Shown: positions 6,442 through 13,804 of the stretch, one piece after another
Layout: every line of letters starts with the position of its first letter
Numbering within the stretch: the stretch's first letter is position 1
Source of the DNA: Suilimivivens sp964614185
Lineage (GTDB): Bacteria > Bacillota > Clostridia > Lachnospirales > Lachnospiraceae
Direction of reading: 5' to 3'
Assembly (NCBI GenBank): GCA_964614185.1
Contig: CAZTKJ010000068.1
Coordinates: 1 to 13,836 of the forward strand
Length of the DNA: 13,836 nucleotides
Made by a program: the position numbers and the translations under genes
Notes under the pieces: generated by a model
The model's database searches: none
Seen by the model: only the letters and a program-made list of their open reading frames with translations
What the model was told of the DNA's origin: nothing

Positions 6442-8445
6442 ATGCCTTCACAATTTTTCGGACTTACCATAGCATCATCTGGATTACGAGCAGCTAATGC
6501 TGCCCTGAATACCACAGCTAACAATATTGCTAATGCCCAGACTGTAGGATACAGCAGACAGCAGGTCACACAGGAGGCCAGCAATGCTCTTCGTACCTTT
6601 ACTACTTACGGATGTGCCGGAGCCGGTGTTGATACCATAGCTATCGAACGTGTCAGAGATCAGTTCTACAATGTAAAGTATTGGAACAATAACTGCAAGT
6701 TTGGTGAGTATGAGGTAAAATCTTATTATTGCAGGTCTATAGAGGACTACTTTAATGACGATGGGAAGACAGGATTTAAGACTGTATTTAACAAAATGAG
6801 CGATGCGCTGCAGTCAGTAGTATCCAATGCCAGCAGTGATGCTTCCAAGGCAGCCTTTATAGCTTCCGCTAAGGCACTGACGGATTATTTCAATAATATG
6901 TATGGCAATCTTCAGGAACTGCAAAAAGATATTAACCTGGAGATTCAGCAGACTGTAAATGAAATCAACGCTATTGGTGAAAAAATAGCAACATTGAATA
7001 AGCAGATCAACGTAATAGAACTTTCGGGAAGCAAAGCCAATGAACTTAGAGATCAGAGGGAAAAGCTGGTAGATCAGCTTTCAGAAATCATAGATGTGGA
7101 CATTACGGAGTATGATGTTACCGACAGTAATAATCCCGACAGAAAAACAGGTGCAACCAGATATATTGTGCAGATAGCTGGCGGACAGTGCCTGGTAGAT
7201 GGAAATGATTATAATACTCTTACCTGTAAGCCGAGAACTCCGCAGCAGAAAATGAACCAGTGCGATGTAGATGGATTGTATGATATTTATTGGTCTAACG
7301 GTAACTACTTTAAGATGACCGATCCTTCTATGGAAGGAAAACTGAAAGGCCTTGTAGAACTAAGGGATGGAAATAATGGAGCCAATTTCCATGGTAAGGT
7401 TGTAAACAGTGGAAGTGCGTATGGATCACAATATAAGGACGGATGGAGAAGCGGCAAATATGAGGCTGATGGCAGCAGCTTTAGGAGGTATTTAGTTGAG
7501 GTTAGTGTAGAGGAAGATTACCTGAAAGATATGAGAAACTGTGACCTGTCAGATACAGGCGGAACCATTACTATTGGTAATAAGATCTATGAGTATGAAT
7601 CGTGGACATATAATGCTAATAGTGAAACTTATACCTTTGTGTTTAAGGAAGATATTAACGTAACGACAGGTGCTACAGTAAAGACCTCCGATCCTATTAA
7701 GTATCAGGGAATACCTTATTATATGAATCAGATGAACACGTGGATTCGCGGCTTTGCAGAAAAAGTCAATGATATCTTCCGGGCAGGTGTAGATTCTTAT
7801 GAAAATGACGGATGCCTTTTCTTTACCGGAAATACAAACTACAGTGGAGATACTGATACAATAGTAGGGACACTTAGAACGAGTGATAACGTACAGGAAA
7901 TAGTATATACAACAGTAGATGCCAGAAGCCAGTTTACGGAAAAAGAATTACTGGAGACGTGGGGGTTTGCAAATGATCGAATAGGAAACGGCTATTATGA
8001 TATAACAGCCGGAAATTTTGCCATCAATGAAGATTTGATTAAGGACGCAGGCCTTTTAGCAACCCGTACTAAGATTTCTGAAGAGGAAGTTAAGGGTGTG
8101 AAAGAGGAAGTTCAGGGCGTGGAAGAATGCGGCAGGATTTTGGAAATGATAGACCTTTTGAACAGCAAGGAAAAGTATCAGTTCCGTAACGGTTCGGCCA
8201 GTCAGATGCTGGAAATGATCTTATCGGATGTAGCGCTGAATGCCAGCGATGCCAATACATTTTGCGATACTTACCAGGGACTTCAGAATGTGATTGATAA
8301 TCAGAGAACTTCTATCTCGGGAGTAGATGAGGATGAAGAAGCGGTTAATTTGGTAAAATACCAGAATGCCTATACACTGGCCTCTAAGATGATACAAACA
8401 TTGACAGAAGTCTATGACAGACTGATTCTGCAGACAGGCGTTTAA
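6442..8445 (+). CDS. Flagellar hook-associated protein FlgK, second divergent copy
   Basis: This 667-residue paralogue of the preceding gene keeps both FlgK ends: LNTTANNIANAQTVGYSRQQ (22-41) at the N-terminus and EEAVNLVKYQNAYTLASKMI (632-651) at the C-terminus. It also has the D1 helices with ELRDQREKLVDQLSEI (201-216). It is about 125 residues longer than the first copy, mainly through a beta-rich, Tyr/Gly/Asn-rich central part (about 230-520) likely to be surface exposed. It contains ten cysteines (58, 85, 97, 250, 262, 274, 367, 458, 563, 608), unusual for an exported axial protein. A 7-residue tandem duplication lies at 548-561. The ribosome binding site AGGAGAG lies at 6428-6434. It may share the FlgK layer with copy 1 or form an extra junction layer; the sequence cannot decide. 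Confidence 0.9.
   Translation: MPSQFFGLTIASSGLRAANAALNTTANNIANAQTVGYSRQQVTQEASNALRTFTTYGCAGAGVDTIAIERVRDQFYNVKYWNNNCKFGEYEVKSYYCRSIEDYFNDDGKTGFKTVFNKMSDALQSVVSNASSDASKAAFIASAKALTDYFNNMYGNLQELQKDINLEIQQTVNEINAIGEKIATLNKQINVIELSGSKANELRDQREKLVDQLSEIIDVDITEYDVTDSNNPDRKTGATRYIVQIAGGQCLVDGNDYNTLTCKPRTPQQKMNQCDVDGLYDIYWSNGNYFKMTDPSMEGKLKGLVELRDGNNGANFHGKVVNSGSAYGSQYKDGWRSGKYEADGSSFRRYLVEVSVEEDYLKDMRNCDLSDTGGTITIGNKIYEYESWTYNANSETYTFVFKEDINVTTGATVKTSDPIKYQGIPYYMNQMNTWIRGFAEKVNDIFRAGVDSYENDGCLFFTGNTNYSGDTDTIVGTLRTSDNVQEIVYTTVDARSQFTEKELLETWGFANDRIGNGYYDITAGNFAINEDLIKDAGLLATRTKISEEEVKGVKEEVQGVEECGRILEMIDLLNSKEKYQFRNGSASQMLEMILSDVALNASDANTFCDTYQGLQNVIDNQRTSISGVDEDEEAVNLVKYQNAYTLASKMIQTLTEVYDRLILQTGV
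8083..8124 (+). repeat. In-frame 21-nt tandem duplication within the second flgK
   Basis: Two adjacent 21-nt units (8083-8103 and 8104-8124) encode EEVKGVK and EEVQGVE, differing by three bases (A/C, T/C and A/G). It is a short local duplication just before the C-terminal helical region and adds one acidic heptad-length unit. Confidence 0.8.
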
Positions 8446-8460
8446 AGGAGATGAATAGTT

Positions 8461-9996
8461 ATGAGAATGACAAATAAGATTATGCAGAATAATTCCCTGT
8501 ATAACATTAATAATAATAAGATTATGCAGGATAAACTGAGTACCCAGATGTCTACTCAGAAAAAGCTTACAAGACCTTCTGATGATCCAATTGTTGCTAT
8601 TCGGGCTCTGCGGCTCCGTACCAGCGTATCAGAACTGGAACAGTACTATAAAAAGAATGCTCCTGATGCGGAAAGCTGGTTAGAGGTTAGCGAAAAAGCC
8701 CTTATAACCGGAACTGAGGTACTGACAGATATTATTAATAAGGCAAACCTGGGAGCTAACAAAGACCGTGCTCCGGAAGATCTGGCAATTATTGTTCAGC
8801 AGATGGAGACCCTTCGTGACGAATATTATTCTACCGGTAATGTAGACTATGCAGGAAGATATGTTTTTACCGGTTACAGAACGGATACGACCCTTTCCTT
8901 TACCAGCGAGGTGGAGGCAGAGAATGTTGAATATAGTTACGAAATTAAAGAACCTGTTACCATTACTGACTTTGACAGTGTTAACTATACCGACATGAGC
9001 AAGCTGGATGGACTTACCAAGAGCAATTATGATGCAGCTGCTTATGCAAACGTAATAGAACAGGATATCGAAAACGGCGATATTCACAGGATCAGACTTT
9101 CTTATGATAATCTGAATGAAGATAAGGTTCCCAGTATTATTTATAATGAGACAGAAGCCGTTACTCCGGATACGGCAGATTCTGTGGATGAAGCTTATCA
9201 GGCAGTGCTGGCTGCTAATAAGGCCGGTGAGTCAAAGGTGGTATATGTTCCTGAAACCGGTGAGATCCTCTTTAGTGATGCGGCATATACCGAATTAAAT
9301 GCTGCTGTATCGGAAGACACGGAAATCAATATTACTTATACCAAAGATGAGTGGAAAAAAGGAGACCTTCGTCCGGAACATTACTTCCAGTGTACTGCTA
9401 CCGTAACGAAAGATGGAGAGAAAACCGTCACACCATATAATTTTGATGCAGATGTAAATTCTCAGATCATTGAGTATGATGTAGGATATAACCAGAAGAT
9501 CCGTGTTAATACAATGGCATCGGAAGCTTTTACCCATAAGCTTGACAGAGATATTGATGACTTAAAGAGAGCGCTTGATACTTTGACTGAAATCGATGCA
9601 ACGGTAGATGATCTGGATTCTTTAAAGAAAAGTATGAATGAAAGCGACCCCGGGTATGAAGATGTGGAGAGAGAACTGACCGCAGCTAAGAAGGCATATT
9701 CTTATATCAGGGAAAAAATCCATGATATGTTCCAGGGTACCATCACAAGTGTTCAGAAGCAGTTGGATGAAACGAATATAGCCATTACCGACAACGGAAC
9801 AAGAAGCAGCAGACTGGAGCTTGTAAGCAATCGTCTGATGGAGCAGAAGACAACTTTTGAGACACTGCAGTCTGATAATGAAGATGTGGATATTGCAGAA
9901 GTGATTGTTCAGTTGACCAGTACAGAACTGACTTACAATGCAGCGCTTATGGCAACGGGCAAAATTATGCAGACCTCATTAATGAACTACATTTAA
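8461..9996 (+). CDS. flgL: Flagellar hook-associated protein 3, FlgL
   Basis: This 511-residue exported junction protein connects FlgK to the first flagellin layer. The opening MRMTNKIMQNN and LTRPSDDPIVAIRALRLRT (36-54) are the flagellin/FlgL D0-D1 signature. AGRYVFTGYRTDTTLSF (131-147) is the FlgL-specific 'gryiFsG..t...PF' region. The C-terminus has EVIVQLTSTELTYNAALMAT, the returning D0/D1 helix. It is longer than the enterobacterial protein (about 317) because of an extended middle part (about 150-370). One cysteine is present, in the FQCTATV segment. Start: ATG at 8461, behind AAAGGAG (8444-8450). An ATG at 8451 is out of frame. It is 15 nt downstream of flgK2. Confidence 0.93.
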   Translation: MRMTNKIMQNNSLYNINNNKIMQDKLSTQMSTQKKLTRPSDDPIVAIRALRLRTSVSELEQYYKKNAPDAESWLEVSEKALITGTEVLTDIINKANLGANKDRAPEDLAIIVQQMETLRDEYYSTGNVDYAGRYVFTGYRTDTTLSFTSEVEAENVEYSYEIKEPVTITDFDSVNYTDMSKLDGLTKSNYDAAAYANVIEQDIENGDIHRIRLSYDNLNEDKVPSIIYNETEAVTPDTADSVDEAYQAVLAANKAGESKVVYVPETGEILFSDAAYTELNAAVSEDTEINITYTKDEWKKGDLRPEHYFQCTATVTKDGEKTVTPYNFDADVNSQIIEYDVGYNQKIRVNTMASEAFTHKLDRDIDDLKRALDTLTEIDATVDDLDSLKKSMNESDPGYEDVERELTAAKKAYSYIREKIHDMFQGTITSVQKQLDETNIAITDNGTRSSRLELVSNRLMEQKTTFETLQSDNEDVDIAEVIVQLTSTELTYNAALMATGKIMQTSLMNYI

Positions 9997-10029
9997 AATA
10001 TAGCGTAGAATACGCGGATAGGAGAGGCT

Positions 10030-10485
10030 ATGAATATTACAACTAAAGTATTTGGGGAAATAAGTATTGATGACGATAAGATTATCCACTTCCCATCGGG
10101 AATTATCGGATTCCCTGAGATGACAGACTTTGCACTGGTACATGATGAAGAAAGAGGCGTTGGCGCTATCCATTGGCTTCAGTCTGTGCAGGAAACATCC
10201 TTTGCCCTTCCGGTTATGGATCCTCTTATCGTAAAGCCGGAGTATAATCCGGAAGTGGATGATGAGCTCCTTAAAAACATCGGTGATTTAACAGAGGATG
10301 AACTGCTGGTGTTGGTTACCGTTACAGTGCCCAGTGATCTTACGAAGATGACTGTTAACTTAAAAGGACCCATTATTGTTAATGCGACAGAGAAAAAAGC
10401 ATGCCAGGTTATTGTAGAAGGCGATGAGTATGTGGTGAAATATCCGATTTATGATATTCTCAAAGCCAGGAAGGCGGGTGAATAG
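10030..10485 (+). CDS. fliW: Flagellar assembly factor FliW
   Basis: This 151-residue cytoplasmic protein binds flagellin and, when flagellin levels fall, binds CsrA instead and relieves CsrA's block of flagellin translation (partner switch shown in B. subtilis). Family landmarks seen are the opening beta strands with FPSGIIGFPEMTDFAL (21-36), HWLQS (48-52), and MTVNLKGPIIVNATEKKACQVI (107-128; the 'mTvNL.aPivin....ga.Qvi' motif). It ends in TAG immediately before the csrA ATG, and that adjacency suits the stoichiometric control. The ribosome binding site is GGAGAGG just before the ATG. Confidence 0.95.
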   Translation: MNITTKVFGEISIDDDKIIHFPSGIIGFPEMTDFALVHDEERGVGAIHWLQSVQETSFALPVMDPLIVKPEYNPEVDDELLKNIGDLTEDELLVLVTVTVPSDLTKMTVNLKGPIIVNATEKKACQVIVEGDEYVVKYPIYDILKARKAGE

Positions 10486-10704
10486 ATGTTAGCCTTATCC
10501 AGAAAAAAAAGTGAAGCCTTAATTATTAATAATAATATAGAAATAACTGTTCTTGAGATCAAGGGAGAACAGGTAAAGCTGGGCATCAGCGCACCAAAGG
10601 AAGTTCCGGTATACCGCAAAGAAGTATATATACAGATTCAGGATGCTAACAAGGAAGCTGTAACTACAGAGGGACTTGAAGCGCTTAAGAATTTGCTTGG
10701 TTAA
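10486..10704 (+). CDS. csrA: Carbon storage/flagellin translation regulator CsrA
   Basis: This 72-residue RNA-binding homodimer represses translation by covering GGA-containing ribosome binding sites. In Bacillus its main target is the flagellin leader. The core is canonical: MLALSRKKSEALIIN (1-15) carries L4 and R6, and the APKEVPVYRKEVY segment (36-48) carries V42 and R44, the residues known to contact RNA. Its short acidic-basic tail beyond residue 52 is where Gram-positive CsrA proteins contact FliW. The ATG abuts the fliW stop with no gap, and only a weak GGCGGGTG site precedes it, so translation is probably coupled to fliW. A strong terminator follows. Confidence 0.96.
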   Translation: MLALSRKKSEALIINNNIEITVLEIKGEQVKLGISAPKEVPVYRKEVYIQIQDANKEAVTTEGLEALKNLLG

Positions 10705-10730
10705 GAATTACGGTAAATAAGAACGTAGGC

Positions 10731-10790
10731 GGATTTTCTTCATAAGAGACTGGTTCTCTTATGAGGAAAGTCCTCTTGTTTTCTTTTGAA
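10731..10790 (+). terminator. Strong rho-independent terminator ending the flgM-csrA operon
   Basis: The arms 10731-10749 and 10755-10773 pair over 19 bp with a 5-nt CTGGT loop. All positions pair, two of them as G-U. A T-rich stretch (TCTTGTTTTCTTTTG) follows. The minus strand has no matching T-run, so it acts rightward. It separates the flgM-csrA unit from flaG-fliD. Confidence 0.88.
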
Positions 10791-10833
10791 ATTCATATTT
10801 TTAACGAAAAAAAAGTTTTTTTATTTTTTTCTC

Positions 10834-10860
10834 TAAATTTTTCCTGTTTTTGTCCGATAT
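10834..10860 (+). promoter_or_regulatory. Sigma-28 (SigD/FliA) promoter of the flaG-fliD-fliS-fliT operon
   Basis: TAAA (10834-10837), 16 nt and CCGATAT (10854-10860) form a near-perfect SigD promoter in a very A/T-rich stretch (an A8/T7 run lies at about 10806-10821). The start is expected near 10867, giving a leader of about 73 nt. The sequence after the -10, CCGATATACAATACGG, closely matches that of the 13767 promoter. Confidence 0.9.
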
Positions 10861-10886
10861 ACAATACGGAAGACTGAAAGATTCTA

Positions 10887-10906
10887 AGTAACACACAGTA
10901 ACACAC
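10887..10906 (+). repeat. Two perfect 10-nt tandem repeats in the flaG leader
   Basis: AGTAACACAC occurs twice in direct succession (10887-10896, 10897-10906) between the sigma-28 promoter and the flaG ribosome binding site. It should be transcribed as leader RNA. The role is unknown. Confidence 0.7.
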
Positions 10907-10926
10907 ATTTTATTCTAATATCACAT

Positions 10927-10935
10927 GGAGGTGAT
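10927..10935 (+). promoter_or_regulatory. Ribosome binding site setting the flaG start
   Basis: GGAGGTGAT is a nine-base match to the 16S 3' end (anti-SD AUCACCUCC). The core lies 8 nt before the ATG at 10940. An in-frame ATG at 10925 overlaps the site itself and is therefore unlikely to be the start. The GGA here is also a possible CsrA contact. Confidence 0.8.
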
Positions 10936-10939
10936 TCTA

Positions 10940-11374
10940 ATGGCAATAGAACCATTAAGCAGTGCCATGACATTTCAGGCACAAACAACATCACAGGCGC
11001 GCCCTGTGCAAAAGACAGCTGTAGAGAACACGGAAGTTGCTACACCAGAGAAAGTAACTGCATATGATGCTACGACTGTAAAAGTAACAGAAGCGGAGAA
11101 ACAGGACAGTCAAAACGAGCAGGATAGCAACAGCTACGCCAACCAGCAGCAGGCAAGCAATGAACAGGTCAGGAAAGCCGTGGAACAGATGAACAAAAAC
11201 ATGGCACATTCCGAAGCAGTGTTTGGTTTCCACGATAAAACAAACAGAGTGACAATCAAGATTGTGGATAAGGATACTAAGGAAGTTATTAAGGAACTTC
11301 CTCCTGAAAAGACTCTCGACATGATAGCCAAAGTTTGGGAGATGGCCGGTATTCTTGTTGACGAGAAACGATAA
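10940..11374 (+). CDS. flaG: FlaG family flagellar protein
   Basis: This 144-residue protein is of the FlaG family, whose members sit beside fliD and influence filament length or assembly in some bacteria; the exact biochemical role is not settled. The N-terminal half (1-75) is low complexity, rich in Gln/Thr/Ala/Ser, and probably disordered. The C-terminal half (75-144) is the conserved domain: a helix with VRKAVEQMNKNM, then a two-strand segment with VFGFHDKTNRVTIKIVDKDT and EVIKELPPEK, then a terminal helix IAKVWEMAGILVDEKR. It is first in the second late operon, 15 nt ahead of fliD. The start at 10940 is fixed by GGAGGTGAT. Confidence 0.88.
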   Translation: MAIEPLSSAMTFQAQTTSQARPVQKTAVENTEVATPEKVTAYDATTVKVTEAEKQDSQNEQDSNSYANQQQASNEQVRKAVEQMNKNMAHSEAVFGFHDKTNRVTIKIVDKDTKEVIKELPPEKTLDMIAKVWEMAGILVDEKR

Positions 11375-11389
11375 GGGAGGTAAACAGAT

Positions 11390-12883
11390 ATGACAATGCG
11401 TATAACCGGAATGAATTCCGGGCTTGATACAGAGAGCATTATCCAGGAACTGGTAAAGGCAAAAAAGACGAAAGTGGAGGATGCCAAGAAATCACAGACT
11501 AAACTGGAATGGAAGCAGGATGCATGGAAAGATCTGAATTCCAAAATAAAAAGTCTTCAGACTAAATTTGTGAACTCAATGCGTTTTAGCGATGCTTATA
11601 CCAAAAAGACTACCAAGGTGTCAGACAGCAGCGTCGCAAGTGTAATTACTGGTGCGGGAGCAGTAAACTGCGTTCAGTCTCTGAAGGTAGATAAGACTGC
11701 TAAGACGGCATATATGACCGGCGGTAAGTTAAGCGATAAGGATAATAAAGATGTAACAGCGTTAACCAAGCTCAGCGAGATCGTAGACGGTATTGGTGAA
11801 GGCAGCTTTACTTTAAAGGCAGGCAAGAAGGAAGTCAATATAGATGTAACAGAGGATACAACTATTTCCGATGTGCTGACACAGATGAAGAAAGCAGGAC
11901 TCAATGCGAATTTTGATGCAAACCAGCAGAGATTTTACCTCAGCGCTAAAGAATCAGGTGAAAGCAATGATTTTAAATTCATTGCCAATGATGATAATGG
12001 CGCAGCTGCTTTATCAGCATTAGGACTTACGGAAGATGCAGGCGCTAAGAAAATCGATGGACAGGATGCAGTCATTACGTTAAATGATGTGGAATACAAG
12101 AGCAGCAACAATGTCTTCGACATAAACGGATTGACTATTACGGCACGGAAAGAAGGAGAAGTTAGTATATCTACAGAAACAGATACAGACGGCATCTATG
12201 ATATGCTAAAGAATTTCCTGAAGGAGTATAATTCGGTCATCAACGAAATTGATAAGCTGTACAATGCAGGTTCTGCTAAAGGATATGAGCCTCTTACAGA
12301 TGAAGAAAAAGAGGCGATGACAGAAACCCAGATAGAGGAATGGGAACAGAAAATCAAAGATTCCCTTCTCCGTCGCGACAGCAATTTATCCAGTGTGGGC
12401 ACGGCGTTGAAGCAGGTTATGTCATCAGGTATAGAAGTCAATGGCAAGAAGATGTTTTTGTCTGATTTCGGAATCAATACACTGGGCTATTTTGAAGCAA
12501 GCGCCAATGAAAGAAATGCATATCATATTAACGGAGATGCAGATGATGAAAATACATCCGGCAAGGCTGATATGCTGCGCAGTATGATCAGTACAGATCC
12601 TGATACAGTAGTTGCATTTTTCTCGAAATTATCCCAGAATTTATATGGCAAGATGAGCGATATGTCCAAATCCGTTGATGGATATCGTACTTATGGAAGC
12701 TTCTATGATGATAAGAAGATGAAGTCTGATTATGATGGATATACAACCAAGATCAAAGATCTGGAACAGAAACTCACAGACTATGAAGATAAGTGGTATA
12801 AGAAATTCAGTGCAATGGAAACAGCGATGGCTAAGATGCAGTCCAATGCAAATGCAATTACCGGCTTATTAGGAGGAGGTTGA
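11390..12883 (+). CDS. fliD: Flagellar filament cap protein FliD (HAP2)
   Basis: This 497-residue protein forms the cap at the filament tip, where exported flagellin folds and inserts. The FliD N-terminal domain begins with RITGMNSGLDTESIIQEL (4-21), followed by the coiled-coil region with KLEWKQDAWKDLNSKI (38-53). The C-terminal domain includes YEPLTDEEKEAMTETQIEEW (299-318), a stretch well conserved in Firmicutes FliD, and SLLRRDSNL (325-333). The protein closes with a long helix (about 452-487) ending in GLLGGG. One cysteine is present (C94). The start ATG at 11390 lies 9 nt after AGGGAGG; an ATG two codons on is also possible. fliS follows after 4 nt. Confidence 0.95.
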   Translation: MTMRITGMNSGLDTESIIQELVKAKKTKVEDAKKSQTKLEWKQDAWKDLNSKIKSLQTKFVNSMRFSDAYTKKTTKVSDSSVASVITGAGAVNCVQSLKVDKTAKTAYMTGGKLSDKDNKDVTALTKLSEIVDGIGEGSFTLKAGKKEVNIDVTEDTTISDVLTQMKKAGLNANFDANQQRFYLSAKESGESNDFKFIANDDNGAAALSALGLTEDAGAKKIDGQDAVITLNDVEYKSSNNVFDINGLTITARKEGEVSISTETDTDGIYDMLKNFLKEYNSVINEIDKLYNAGSAKGYEPLTDEEKEAMTETQIEEWEQKIKDSLLRRDSNLSSVGTALKQVMSSGIEVNGKKMFLSDFGINTLGYFEASANERNAYHINGDADDENTSGKADMLRSMISTDPDTVVAFFSKLSQNLYGKMSDMSKSVDGYRTYGSFYDDKKMKSDYDGYTTKIKDLEQKLTDYEDKWYKKFSAMETAMAKMQSNANAITGLLGGG

Positions 12884-12887
12884 TGAT

Positions 12888-13274
12888 ATGGCATCGCCAA
12901 ATGCATATGCGCAATATAATAACAGTAAGGTGTTAACAGCTTCTCCGGCTGAGCTTACATTGATGTTGTATGAAGGTGCTATTAAGTTTTGTAATATTGC
13001 TATTACGGCAGTAGAACAGAGGGATATTCAAAAGGCTCATACCAATATTGTGAAAACTGAGAGGATCATTGATCATTTCAGAAAGACCCTTGATATGAAA
13101 TATCCCGTAGCGCAGGATTTTGAGCGTGTATATGTGTATTTGGACCAGCGTCTGCTGGAAGCCAACATGAAAAAGGATAAGGAGATACTTAAGGAAGTGC
13201 TTGAGCATCTTCGTTCTATGAGAGATACATGGAAAGAGGTCATGCGCATTAACCGCGAAAGAGGTGCACTATGA
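12888..13274 (+). CDS. fliS: Flagellin export chaperone FliS
   Basis: This 128-residue, all-helical cytoplasmic chaperone clamps the C-terminal end of flagellin to stop early polymerisation before export. The family pattern is complete: YAQYNNSKVLTASPAELTLM (7-26), LYEGAIKFCNIA (27-38), and VYVYLDQRLLEANMKKD (81-97). Its length is normal for FliS (about 125-135). It starts just after fliD with AGGAGGAGG at 12871-12879, and its end overlaps the next gene by 4 nt (ATGA). An ATG at 12883 is out of frame. In B. subtilis FliS also joins FliW in flagellin homeostasis; this is inferred here. Confidence 0.95.
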   Translation: MASPNAYAQYNNSKVLTASPAELTLMLYEGAIKFCNIAITAVEQRDIQKAHTNIVKTERIIDHFRKTLDMKYPVAQDFERVYVYLDQRLLEANMKKDKEILKEVLEHLRSMRDTWKEVMRINRERGAL

Positions 13275-13747
13275 TAGAAAACTATCTGACCATTCTGGAA
13301 GACAGTCTTAAACAGAAGATTGCCATATTAGATGAAATTATTAAGTTGAATATAGAGCAGGAAGCACTTTTAAAACAGGAAGATTTGTCTTTAGAAGAGT
13401 TTGATGATCGTGTAGATAAAAAAGATGTTCTGATTCAGAAGCTTGGAGAGTTGGACGAAGGCTTTGATAGTTTGTACGAAAAAATCAGAGAACAGCTTCT
13501 TACAAATAAAGAAGCATATAAAACGCAGATTACTCGTATTCAACAGCTGATTTCCCAAGTAACCGAGAAGAGCGTGTCTATTCAGGCTCAGGAAGCCAGA
13601 AATAAAAAGGCAGTAGAGGATTACTTTGCAAAAGAAAGACAGCAGCTGAGAGAAGGCAGACAGAATTCTAAAGCGGCATATGATTATTATAAGAATATGA
13701 ATAACACCAATGTGGTACCGCCTCAATTCATGGATCAAAAAAAATAA
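13271..13747 (+). CDS. fliT: FliT-like flagellar chaperone
   Basis: This 158-residue helical, highly charged protein has no signal peptide or membrane segment. Its N-terminal part (1-120) is heptad-like coiled coil, such as YLTILEDSLKQKIAILDEI (5-23) and KLGELDEGFDSLYEKI (57-72). The C-terminal tail has NSKAAYDYYKNMNN (132-145) and a Pro-containing end. It overlaps fliS by 4 nt and holds the fliT position of the fliD-fliS-fliT cluster, where FliT-type proteins chaperone FliD. The assignment rests mainly on context and overall character, since these chaperones diverge fast. A FlgN-like chaperone is the alternative. No hairpin terminator is seen after it; only A-rich DNA precedes the next promoter. 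Confidence 0.75.
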   Translation: MIENYLTILEDSLKQKIAILDEIIKLNIEQEALLKQEDLSLEEFDDRVDKKDVLIQKLGELDEGFDSLYEKIREQLLTNKEAYKTQITRIQQLISQVTEKSVSIQAQEARNKKAVEDYFAKERQQLREGRQNSKAAYDYYKNMNNTNVVPPQFMDQKK

Positions 13748-13766
13748 AAAAATTTAAAAAAGGGTA

Positions 13767-13793
13767 TAAAGTATTTTGAATTTGACCCGATAT
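13767..13793 (+). promoter_or_regulatory. Sigma-28 (SigD/FliA) promoter reading out of the right end (likely flagellin)
   Basis: TAAA (13767-13770), 16 nt and CCGATAT (13787-13793) match the SigD consensus fully, including the preceding C (13786). The start would be near 13800. A TATAAT (13793-13798) overlaps it but has no convincing -35. Its place after fliT, and the lack of flagellin elsewhere in the window, make a flagellin gene the likely target. Confidence 0.88.
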
Positions 13794-13804
13794 ATAATAC
13801 AGTT

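Noticed and set aside
8680..9087. Minus-strand open frame of 135 codons opposite flgL
   Set aside because: It is antisense to a clear FlgL region, with Ile/Cys/Ser-rich content and no motif.
10800..10833. A8/T7 run as a second terminator
   Set aside because: The pairing is purely A-T with almost no loop and no GC stem. It is more simply an A/T-rich region upstream of the sigma-28 promoter.
11134..11544. Minus-strand open frame of 136 codons opposite flaG and fliD
   Set aside because: It spans the junction of two well-supported + strand genes. Its Ser/Phe/Cys-rich translation is typical of an antisense shadow.
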